Part shown: positions 1 through 5,539 of the stretch, piece by piece
How the letters are laid out: every line of letters starts with the position of its first letter
Numbering within the stretch: position 1 is the stretch's first letter
From: Aminipila sp051883075
GTDB taxonomy: Bacteria > Bacillota > Clostridia > Peptostreptococcales > Anaerovoracaceae
Direction of reading: 5' to 3'
DNA: 5,995 nt
NCBI GenBank assembly: GCA_051883075.1
Contig: JBJETA010000002.1
Span: 1-5,995 of the forward strand
Notes under the pieces: generated by a model
Databases searched by the model: none
What the model was told of the DNA's origin: nothing
What the model saw: only the letters and a program-made list of their open reading frames with translations
Translations under genes and position numbers: made by a program

Positions 1-464
1 TTAACACGGCAGCCGACCGTCTGGAGGGATATAAAAAGGCACTTCTGGAAAGAAATATGCCTATAAACGAAGAATACATAAAAATCGGAGATTACCGTAT
101 GCAGTGGGGAATAGACGCAGTTTCGGAGCTTATAGAACAGAAGCTTCCCATAGACTGTATTTTCTGCGGAAATGATATCATAGCCATAGGTGCTGTGAAA
201 AAACTCCGTGAGAAGGGTCTGCGGGTGCCGCAGGATATAGGTGTTGTCGGATTTGATGATATCTATCTGGCGGGTCTTACGGAGCCTGCTCTGACTACGG
301 TAAAGCAGCCAATCTATGAGATGGGGTATAAAGCGGCGGAGCTTTTAATAAACAGGCTGAGAAAAGAGCCGGATCAAGATAATACGGTCTTAGGGAAAAA
401 GGATACGGATTTGAACACGATGATTCTTACTACTGAACTTGTAGTGAGAATGTCTACAAAATAA
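1..464 (+). CDS. rbsR: LacI-family transcriptional regulator, probable ribose operon repressor (3' part only)
   Basis: This is the last 153 residues of a LacI/GalR-family regulator; the reading frame is open from base 3, and the N-terminal helix-turn-helix and first half of the sugar-binding domain lie outside the window. Family features visible in the fragment are an RLEGYKKAL segment near its start, FCGNDIIAIGAVKKL (residues 54-68), RVPQDIGVVGFDD (74-86), LTTVKQP (97-103) and a closing ELVVR. These belong to the periplasmic-binding-protein-like effector domain. A charged linker of about 20 residues (roughly 119-138) before the last strand is somewhat long for the family. The stop is followed after only 32 nt by rbsD, with no room for a separate promoter, so the regulator is probably co-transcribed with the transporter it controls, as in Bacillus. 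The assignment as RbsR rather than another LacI member rests on this context; ribose as effector is inferred. Confidence 0.8.
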   Translation, partial: NTAADRLEGYKKALLERNMPINEEYIKIGDYRMQWGIDAVSELIEQKLPIDCIFCGNDIIAIGAVKKLREKGLRVPQDIGVVGFDDIYLAGLTEPALTTVKQPIYEMGYKAAELLINRLRKEPDQDNTVLGKKDTDLNTMILTTELVVRMSTK

Positions 465-496
465 AGTTATGAAATTAACAAGCTGCGGAGGAAAAA

Positions 497-904
497 ATGA
501 AAAAGAGTTTTTTATTAAATTCCGAAATCACAGGCTGCATTGCAAAGATGGGGCATAAAGACAGTATAGCTCTGGGAGATGCAGGTCTGCCTGTTCCGGA
601 TGGTGTTAAAAGGATTGATTTGGCAGTATCTAAAGGTGTTCCGGGCTTTATGCAGGTGCTGGAAGCTGTTTTGACGGAGCAGAAGATTGAAAAGATAATT
701 CTTGCTGAGGAAATAGTAAAGGCAAGTCCTGAGATGCATGAAGACATATTGAGGGCATGCAGAGATGCTGAAGCAGAGCTTGAAATCCAGTATGTACCTC
801 ATGAGGCTTTTAAAGAGAGAACAGGAAGCTGCAAGGCGGTTGTAAGAACAGGAGAGTTTACACCTTATGCAAATGTGATTCTCGTTTCCGGTGTAGTTTT
901 TTAG
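497..904 (+). CDS. rbsD: D-ribose pyranase RbsD
   Basis: RbsD is a cytoplasmic pyranase/mutarotase that converts beta-D-ribopyranose toward the furanose form that ribokinase can phosphorylate. The protein has 135 residues, within the usual 131-139 range. It matches the family from end to end: start MKKSFLLNSEI, then GHKDSIALGDAGLP with the catalytic histidine at 20 and aspartate at 28, GVPGFMQVL, ILAEEI, the PHEAF histidine at 102, and the terminal RTGEFTPYANVIL with Tyr124 and Asn126 of the sugar-binding site. All active-site positions I can align with E. coli and B. subtilis RbsD are kept. The ATG start is fixed by GCGGAGG at 485-491, 5 nt upstream. The gene sits between rbsR and rbsA and its stop overlaps the ribosome binding site of rbsA, which indicates one operon. 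The family also includes fucose mutarotases (FucU), but the neighbours make ribose the clear choice. Confidence 0.96.
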   Translation: MKKSFLLNSEITGCIAKMGHKDSIALGDAGLPVPDGVKRIDLAVSKGVPGFMQVLEAVLTEQKIEKIILAEEIVKASPEMHEDILRACRDAEAELEIQYVPHEAFKERTGSCKAVVRTGEFTPYANVILVSGVVF

Positions 905-919
905 GGAGGACTTATTTTA

Positions 920-2416
920 ATGTACAATGAGATAGTGTCAATGCGACATATAAATAAAGAGTTCTCGGGCGTACGCGTACTCAATGATGTGGATTTCAAC
1001 ATATATGAAGGAAGGGTCATGGCACTTCTGGGTGAGAACGGTGCGGGGAAATCTACCCTGATGAAGATTCTGACCGGCGTGTATGAAAGAACCTCGGGCG
1101 AAGTTATGCTTGAAGGAAATCCTGTAGAGTTTAAATCGACAAAGGAGTCACAGGATAAGGGAATAGCCATTATTCATCAGGAATTAAACCTTATCGGGGA
1201 CTTATCCATAGCAGAGAACATCTTTCTCGGAAGAGAGCCTGTAAATAAGTTTGGCAGGATTGACAGAAAGAAGATGTATGAGGAAACCGAAAAATGGACT
1301 TCCATGCTTGGACTTACAGAGAATCCTAAGATGCTGGTAAATAAGCTGAGTGTAGGAAAACAGCAGCTTGTTGAGATTGCAAAGGCTGTATCGCTTAACG
1401 CAAAGATTATTATAATGGATGAACCTACGGGAGCTCTTACCATATCGGAAACGGAAAAGCTGTTTGAAGTTGTAAGAAGACTTAAAGAGCAGAACAGAAG
1501 TATTGTTTACATATCACACCGTCTGGAAGAGATATTTAAAATCTGCGATGATATAACAGTCCTGAGGGACGGAGGCCTGGTAGGCGAAGTAAAGGTTGCA
1601 GATGTTGATGAAGACAGACTTATCGAGATGATGGTGGGACGAAAGCTTGAGGAGCAGTATCCGAAAGCCGATTCTGAAATCGGAGAGGTTGTTTTCGAGG
1701 TACAGGGCATTACAAATGAATATGTAAAAGATGCTTCCTTCAATCTTAAGAGGGGTGAAACCCTTGCGGTTGCGGGACTGATGGGCTCCGGAAGAACAGA
1801 GCTTGCAAGAACCATATACGGCTTGTATAAGGCCGATCAGGGCAAAATTCTTTTAAACGGGAAGGAAATCAGCATCAACAGTTCGAAAGATGCAATCAGA
1901 CATGGTATTGCCTATGTTTCGGAGGACAGAAAAGCCAACGGCATAGTGCTGGGCATGAGTATAAAAGAAAATATTACTATTGAAGCACTGCATGCAATAA
2001 GCAATGCAATCGGGCACATCTCGAAGAGCAGAGAAAACGAAATTGCGGACGGATATGTAAAGGATTTATCAATTAAATGCAAAAATCCTAAGCAGCTTGT
2101 GAAGTTTTTAAGCGGCGGCAACCAGCAGAAGGTTTCAATAGCAAAGAACCTGTTCACGAAACCAAGCGTTCTTATTCTTGACGAACCTACAAGAGGTGTT
2201 GACGTAGGTGCAAAGAAAGAAATATATACTCTTATTAATGAGTTTAAAAAGGAAGGCATGAGTATCATCATGATTTCTTCCGAAATTCCTGAGGTCCTTG
2301 GCATGGGTGACAGAGTCATGGTTATGCACGAAGGACGCATAAGCGGATTTTTGGATATAGAGGAGGCAAACCAGGAAAGTATCATGAGTTTGGCCGTAGG
2401 GAAGGATGTGCAGTAA
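920..2416 (+). CDS. rbsA: Ribose ABC transporter, duplicated ATP-binding subunit RbsA
   Basis: RbsA is the cytoplasmic motor of the ribose importer and carries two fused ATPase domains in 498 residues, a normal length. The first half has Walker A GENGAGKST (38-46), Q-loop glutamine 87 in IIHQELNL, signature LSVGKQQ (143-149), Walker B IIIMDEPT (163-170) and switch histidine 200. The second half has a degenerate Walker A, GLMGSGRTE (286-294), where the lysine is replaced by arginine; an intact signature LSGGNQQKV (397-405); Walker B VLILDEPT (417-424); and serines (SSE, 453-455) where the switch histidine would be. This asymmetry is normal for the sugar-importer class that includes RbsA, MglA and XylG, so it is not a defect. 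Similarity to E. coli RbsA is high throughout, including EMMVGRKLEEQYP and VSEDRKANGIVLGMS. A GGGAGGA at 904-910 lies 9 nt before the ATG. The gene ends with an 11-nt overlap into rbsC. Confidence 0.97.
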   Translation: MYNEIVSMRHINKEFSGVRVLNDVDFNIYEGRVMALLGENGAGKSTLMKILTGVYERTSGEVMLEGNPVEFKSTKESQDKGIAIIHQELNLIGDLSIAENIFLGREPVNKFGRIDRKKMYEETEKWTSMLGLTENPKMLVNKLSVGKQQLVEIAKAVSLNAKIIIMDEPTGALTISETEKLFEVVRRLKEQNRSIVYISHRLEEIFKICDDITVLRDGGLVGEVKVADVDEDRLIEMMVGRKLEEQYPKADSEIGEVVFEVQGITNEYVKDASFNLKRGETLAVAGLMGSGRTELARTIYGLYKADQGKILLNGKEISINSSKDAIRHGIAYVSEDRKANGIVLGMSIKENITIEALHAISNAIGHISKSRENEIADGYVKDLSIKCKNPKQLVKFLSGGNQQKVSIAKNLFTKPSVLILDEPTRGVDVGAKKEIYTLINEFKKEGMSIIMISSEIPEVLGMGDRVMVMHEGRISGFLDIEEANQESIMSLAVGKDVQ

Positions 2417-3377
2417 ATTGAAGTCAATTTCGAAAGAAAACGTTACGGAATTTTTACAGAAAAATAAACCGTTAATAGTTCTTGTTATTTTATGTCTGGT
2501 TATGTCGTTTTTAAGTGAGAATTTCTTTACAACAAGAAACCTGCTTACTGTTTTAAGACAGACATCTATTAATGCGGTTATTGCTACAGGTATGACATTC
2601 GCTATTCTGATTGGCGGTATTGACCTTTCAGTAGGTTCTGTGCTCGCTATATGCGGTGCAGTTGCAGCCAGCATGATTGCTTCGGGAATGGACGTCTTTT
2701 TAACTGTATGCGTGACACTGCTTCTTGGTCTGGGCATAGGTATCGTAAACGGATTGCTTATAAGCAAGGGAAGACTGCAGCCGTTCATCGCTACTCTGGG
2801 CACTATGACACTTTTAAGAGGTGCGACTCTGGTATATACACAGGGTAAGCCTATAGGAACAAGCGCTGCAGAGGGCGGCGTGCTGTTTGGTAAGATTGGT
2901 TCGGGATTTTTCCTTGGACTTCCTATACCGGTTTATATTATGATTATCGTATTTATTATCGCATTCTATATTTTAAGATATTTAAGAATGGGACGATACA
3001 TATATGCTTTAGGCTCAAATGAAGAGGCAACCATTTATTCAGGTATAAAGGTAGACAGGGTTAAGATATTTGTATATGGTGTATGCGGTATGCTTGCCGC
3101 TCTTGCGGGCATTATCGTAACAGCCAGACTAGGCTCCGCACAGCCTACGGCAGGTACAGGCTATGAACTTGATGCTATTGCTGCCGTTGTACTTGGCGGA
3201 ACAAGTATGTCGGGCGGTATCGGAACTATCGGAGGCACGGCAATCGGTGCATTAATCATCGGTATTCTTAACAATGCTCTGAACCTGCTGCAGGTACCGT
3301 CGTATTATCAGGATGTTGCAAAGGGTATTGTAATACTTCTGGCTGTACTGCTTGACAGAAAGCAGAAATCAAAATAA
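2406..3377 (+). CDS. rbsC: Ribose ABC transporter permease RbsC
   Basis: RbsC is the integral membrane subunit that, probably as a dimer, forms the ribose channel and docks onto RbsA. The 323-residue protein has a short charged cytoplasmic N-terminus and about nine or ten hydrophobic segments, roughly at 21-37, 56-75, 77-95, 98-120, 126-143, 170-190, 222-242, 256-275, 279-296 and 304-317. Family marks of the sugar-permease group (BPD_transp_2) are ILIGGIDLSVGSVLA (67-81), GRLQPFIATLGTM (122-134), the cytoplasmic coupling stretch ALGSNEEATIYSGIKVDRVK (201-220) and VVLGGTSMSGGIGTIGGT (261-278). The start ATG lies inside rbsA, with AGGG at 2398-2401 giving a 4-nt spacing; a TTG at 2418 is possible but its spacing is worse. 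The 11-nt overlap with rbsA suggests translational coupling, which helps keep the two subunits matched. A 70-nt gap to rbsB follows. Confidence 0.96.
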   Translation: MCSKLKSISKENVTEFLQKNKPLIVLVILCLVMSFLSENFFTTRNLLTVLRQTSINAVIATGMTFAILIGGIDLSVGSVLAICGAVAASMIASGMDVFLTVCVTLLLGLGIGIVNGLLISKGRLQPFIATLGTMTLLRGATLVYTQGKPIGTSAAEGGVLFGKIGSGFFLGLPIPVYIMIIVFIIAFYILRYLRMGRYIYALGSNEEATIYSGIKVDRVKIFVYGVCGMLAALAGIIVTARLGSAQPTAGTGYELDAIAAVVLGGTSMSGGIGTIGGTAIGALIIGILNNALNLLQVPSYYQDVAKGIVILLAVLLDRKQKSK

Positions 3378-3432
3378 TCATGTTATTTAATCCAAAAGCG
3401 GTTAAATATATATTGTGCAGGACTGTTATTTT

Positions 3433-3438
3433 AGGAGG
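3433..3438 (+). promoter_or_regulatory. Strong ribosome binding site of rbsB, decides the start
   Basis: AGGAGG sits 9 nt before the ATG at 3448 and is a full match to the 16S anti-Shine-Dalgarno core. It lies inside the longer open frame that could begin at a GTG at 3415, so that upstream start is wrong. It is stronger than the site in front of rbsC, in keeping with high production of the binding protein. Confidence 0.9.
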
Positions 3439-3447
3439 ACACACAAA

Positions 3448-4350
3448 ATGAAAAAGATATTAGTAGCTTTACTGGTGCTGGTTCTGGCATTTGGAATGTT
3501 CGGTTGTGGTGGTTCAGCTGAAGATACTGAAACAAATGATGGAGCAACAATCGGTCTGATCGTTTCAACTTTAAACAACCCATTCTTCGTTGACTTAAGA
3601 GACGGAGCTCAGGCTAAGGCTGATGAACTCGGAGCTGAATTAATCGTTCTTGATTCACAGGATGACTCAGCTATCGAACTTTCAAACATGGAAGACTTAA
3701 TCACAAAGAATGTTGATTTAATCTTAATCAACCCAACTGATTCAGATGCAGTAGGCAGTGCAGTAGCAGCTGCAAACGAAGCAGGTATCCCTGTTATCAC
3801 TCTTGACAGAGCTGCTAACAGCGGAGAGGTTGTTTGCCACATCGCATCAGATAACGTTGCAGGTGGTAAGCTTGCCGGTGACTTCATCATCGAACAGTTA
3901 GGCGGAGAAGGTAAGGTTGTAGAACTTGAAGGCGTTCCAGGAGCATCAGCTGCTATCGAAAGAGGAGAAGGCTTCAATGCTGCAATCGCTGAAAGCAATA
4001 TCGAAGTTGTTGCTAAGCAGACTGCAAACTTTAACAGAGATGAAGGTATGTCAGTAATGGAAAACATTCTTCAGGCTCAGCCTGAAATCGATGCTGTATT
4101 CGCTCACAATGACGAAATGGCATTAGGTGCTTTAAAGGCTATCAAGGCTTCAGGCCGTGACATCCTAGTTGTAGGTTTCGACGCTACTGATGACGCTATC
4201 GCTGCTGTACAGGCAGGCGACATGGGAGCAACAGTTCAGCAGCTTCCAAAGGAAATCGGAGCTTCAGGCGTTGAACAGGCAATGAAGGTTATCGCAGGAG
4301 AAGAAGTAGAAGCTTCAATCCCTGTTGACCTTTCATTGGTAACTGAATAG
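3448..4350 (+). CDS. rbsB: Ribose-binding lipoprotein RbsB (ABC transporter substrate receptor)
   Basis: RbsB captures ribose outside the membrane and delivers it to RbsC. The 300-residue product begins MKKILVALLVLVLAFGMFGC, a lipoprotein signal peptide with its lipidated cysteine at position 20, followed by a short flexible GGSAEDTETND linker. The receptor domain is very close to E. coli RbsB. Aligned by hand, all ten ribose-contacting residues of the E. coli protein are present: Asn44, Phe46, Phe47, Asp120, Arg121, Arg172, Phe195, Asn221, Asp245 and Gln265. Ribose specificity is therefore well supported. The start is set by AGGAGG at 3433-3438 and by the signal peptide; a GTG-initiated form 11 residues longer would put charged residues before the signal and translate through the ribosome binding site. 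Codon use is unlike the neighbours: about 22 of 24 isoleucines use ATC and only one uses ATA, which suggests selection for high expression rather than transfer. A terminator follows about 80 nt after the stop. Confidence 0.97.
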   Translation: MKKILVALLVLVLAFGMFGCGGSAEDTETNDGATIGLIVSTLNNPFFVDLRDGAQAKADELGAELIVLDSQDDSAIELSNMEDLITKNVDLILINPTDSDAVGSAVAAANEAGIPVITLDRAANSGEVVCHIASDNVAGGKLAGDFIIEQLGGEGKVVELEGVPGASAAIERGEGFNAAIAESNIEVVAKQTANFNRDEGMSVMENILQAQPEIDAVFAHNDEMALGALKAIKASGRDILVVGFDATDDAIAAVQAGDMGATVQQLPKEIGASGVEQAMKVIAGEEVEASIPVDLSLVTE

Positions 4351-4367
4351 TCAAACAGAAATTTGAC
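4350..4367. repeat. Perfect 6-bp inverted repeat after rbsB
   Basis: GTCAAA and TTTGAC flank a 6-nt spacer, beginning at the last base of the rbsB stop codon. As RNA it could form a weak hairpin, and as DNA it could be a protein-binding dyad. Its right arm overlaps a TTGACA hexamer. The arms are short and AT-rich, so a chance origin is quite possible. Confidence 0.45.
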
Positions 4368-4390
4368 AGACAACAAATAAAACTTATATT
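4363..4390 (+). promoter_or_regulatory. Candidate sigma-A promoter between rbsB and the operon terminator
   Basis: A perfect -35 hexamer TTGACA (4363-4368) is followed after 16 nt by TATATT (4385-4390), a five-of-six match to the -10 consensus. Transcription would start near 4397, only about 60 nt before the terminator. It could drive a tiny RNA or, by read-through, the channel gene. The region is AT-rich, so a fortuitous match cannot be excluded. Confidence 0.4.
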
Positions 4391-4417
4391 TATTTAAGTA
4401 ATTAACAATTCTGTACA

Positions 4418-4432
4418 ATGTAAACGTTAAAG
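4418..4432 (+). promoter_or_regulatory. cre-like / LacI-family operator-like site
   Basis: ATGTAAACGTTAAAG matches 13 of 15 positions of the degenerate catabolite-responsive element pattern WTGNAANCGNWNNCW, failing only at the last two. Its AACGTT core, with a central CG, is also typical of LacI-family operators, including ribose repressors. It lies just upstream of, and partly within, the terminator stem and downstream of a candidate promoter. CcpA or RbsR binding is inferred only from this resemblance. Confidence 0.3.
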
Positions 4433-4460
4433 GGCAGCATTTTATGTTGCCCTTTTTTAT
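4429..4460 (+). terminator. Intrinsic terminator of the rbs operon
   Basis: AAAGGGCAGCAT (4429-4440) pairs with ATGTTGCCCTTT (4444-4455) across a TTT loop, giving a 12-bp stem with one G-U wobble. The GC-rich run GGGCA/TGCCC lies in the middle, and the second arm runs into six T residues (4453-4458). It is a textbook Rho-independent terminator about 80 nt after the rbsB stop and separates the ribose operon from the channel gene. Confidence 0.92.
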
Positions 4461-4503
4461 ACATCGGAGTAGTATTAAAGGTAAGTGATTTGTAAGTTTT
4501 ACA

Positions 4504-4509
4504 TATAAT
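4504..4509 (+). promoter_or_regulatory. Candidate -10 element for the potassium channel gene
   Basis: A perfect TATAAT lies 45 nt after the rbs terminator and 62 nt before the chosen ATG at 4572. No good -35 hexamer stands 16-18 nt upstream, so it would be a weak or activator-dependent promoter. Transcription would start near 4516, which lies beyond the alternative ATG at 4512 and so argues against that start. Confidence 0.45.
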
Positions 4510-4571
4510 AAATGTGCATTTCGCAATGTGGATTTATAGAATTGAAAAAAAGCCGGAGAAAACAGGGATAT

Positions 4572-5444
4572 ATGGAACATAAGGAAATAAAGGAACAGAC
4601 GGAAGTGAAAAATAAATATGAGAGGATAAAGAAAAGGACATTTGAAATCATACAGGTGGGAGAAGCTAAAGATTTTGCAAGCCGCTGCTTTGATATGGCT
4701 TTAATAGTGCTGATAGGAGTAAATGTAGGGTTGCTCATAATAAGCACTTTTGATTCCGCACAGAAATATATGACTGAGATCAGAGCAATAGAGTATTTTT
4801 CAACATTTCTTTTTACGATTGAATATATATTGAGAATATGGACCAGTGATTTGCTTTATCCAAGAAACAGGAAAACCGAATCGGCAGTTGATTTTATATT
4901 TTCACCTTTCGGGATTATAGATTTGCTGGCAATACTTCCGTATTATATACCGGCAGTGTTTCCTACAGGCTTTGTGGCAATGCGTTCCCTGCGGGCGGTG
5001 CGTATACTTCGCCTTTTCAGGGTAAACAGGCATTATGACTCTCTCATGATTATTGCCCGGGTCGTAAGAAAGAAAAAAGGTCAGCTTGTGTCATCTCTAT
5101 TTATCATTCTTGTCATGATGATTGCAGCATCACTGATGATGTTTCAGACAGAACATGAGGCACAGCCGGAGGTGTTTGATAATATACTGACTAGTATGTG
5201 GTTTGTGGTAGCGAATGTATCCACGACAGGCTATGGAGATGTTTATCCCATTACAGCTCTTGGCAAGATTTTAAGTATGCTGATGACTTTTCTCGGAATC
5301 GGCCTTGTTGCAATACCTACAGGTATCATTTCTGCAGGCTTTGTGGAGCAGATGGCAGAAGCCAAACGTATGGAAGAACATGAGCGCAGAAAGGTACAGG
5401 AGGAAAAGCAATATTGCCCGTATTGTGGTAAAAAGCTGGACTAA
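4572..5444 (+). CDS. Voltage-gated-type potassium channel (six-transmembrane ion transport family)
   Basis: The product is a 290-residue membrane protein with the classic tetrameric Kv-channel plan. The charged N-terminus (1-35) is followed by S1 at about 40-60, S2 at 72-92 with Glu84, S3 at 107-127 with Asp107 and Asp117, and S4 with arginines at every third position (138, 141, 144, 147, 150, 153). S5 is at 171-191, the pore helix near 203-216, the selectivity filter TTGYGD at 218-223 and S6 near 231-257. The TTGYGD filter shows potassium selectivity and the arginine ladder suggests voltage sensing. After S6 comes a charged helix (258-279), then CPYCGKKLD at the very end, a CxxC zinc-knuckle-like tail. 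The start is uncertain: ATG 4572 has AGGG at 4564-4567 with short spacing, whereas ATG 4512 has no ribosome binding site and lies at the likely transcription start. The gene stands apart from the rbs operon. Its ion and gating are inferred from motifs. Confidence 0.93.
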   Translation: MEHKEIKEQTEVKNKYERIKKRTFEIIQVGEAKDFASRCFDMALIVLIGVNVGLLIISTFDSAQKYMTEIRAIEYFSTFLFTIEYILRIWTSDLLYPRNRKTESAVDFIFSPFGIIDLLAILPYYIPAVFPTGFVAMRSLRAVRILRLFRVNRHYDSLMIIARVVRKKKGQLVSSLFIILVMMIAASLMMFQTEHEAQPEVFDNILTSMWFVVANVSTTGYGDVYPITALGKILSMLMTFLGIGLVAIPTGIISAGFVEQMAEAKRMEEHERRKVQEEKQYCPYCGKKLD

Positions 5445-5454
5445 TGAAATTGTG

Positions 5455-5485
5455 ATGTGGTACAATAAATATTGTGCCGCATTTT
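5455..5485 (+). terminator. Hairpin after the channel gene, possible weak terminator
   Basis: ATGTGGTACAAT (5455-5466) can pair with ATTGTGCCGCAT (5471-5482) across an AAAT loop: 12 bp with two G-U wobbles, followed by only four T residues before GG. It begins 10 nt after the channel stop, so termination is a natural role, but the short T run makes it weak. The DNA dyad could instead be an operator, since it ends just before the candidate -10 of the next gene. Confidence 0.5.
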
Positions 5486-5493
5486 GGTATGAT
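5485..5493 (+). promoter_or_regulatory. Candidate extended -10 promoter for the serine acetyltransferase gene
   Basis: TGGTATGAT combines an extended TGn motif with TATGAT, a five-of-six -10 match. No good -35 is seen at 16-18 nt; that region is taken up by the preceding hairpin. Transcription would start near 5500 and leave a leader of about 40 nt, too short for a T-box or S-box riboswitch. Confidence 0.4.
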
Positions 5494-5525
5494 AACAAAA
5501 ATAGAGATTGTTTCATTGCATATAT

Positions 5526-5531
5526 AGGAGG
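5526..5531 (+). promoter_or_regulatory. Ribosome binding site that selects a GTG start
   Basis: AGGAGG lies 8 nt before GTG 5540, ideal spacing, and 17 nt before the first in-frame ATG at 5549, which is too far. An out-of-frame ATG at 5535 meets a TGA two codons later and encodes nothing. Confidence 0.85.
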
Positions 5532-5539
5532 AAAATGGT

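Noticed and set aside
475..802. Two minus-strand open frames opposite rbsD
   Set aside because: They are shadows of rbsD, which is conserved along its whole length; no independent signals were seen.
1783..1810. Degenerate second Walker A (GSGRTE) in RbsA as a sign of inactivation
   Set aside because: This change is normal in the second domain of RbsA/MglA/XylG-type ATPases, and E. coli RbsA has the equivalent GAGRTE.
2430..2445. GAAAACGTTACGG near the rbsC start as a possible internal cre or operator
   Set aside because: It fails the leading T and trailing C of the cre pattern and lies in coding sequence without dyad symmetry beyond the AACGTT core.
2135..2803. 222-residue open frame on the minus strand across rbsA/rbsC
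   Set aside because: It lies antisense to two well-supported genes, has low-complexity composition with no recognisable domain, and has no plausible ribosome binding site or context.
3415..3447. Upstream GTG start for rbsB, adding 11 residues
   Set aside because: It would translate through the AGGAGG ribosome binding site and place CYFRRTHK before the lipoprotein signal peptide; ATG 3448 has ideal spacing.
4512..4571. Upstream ATG (4512) for the potassium channel, adding 20 residues
   Set aside because: It has no ribosome binding site and lies 3 nt after a TATAAT, at or before the likely transcription start. Kept only as an alternative.
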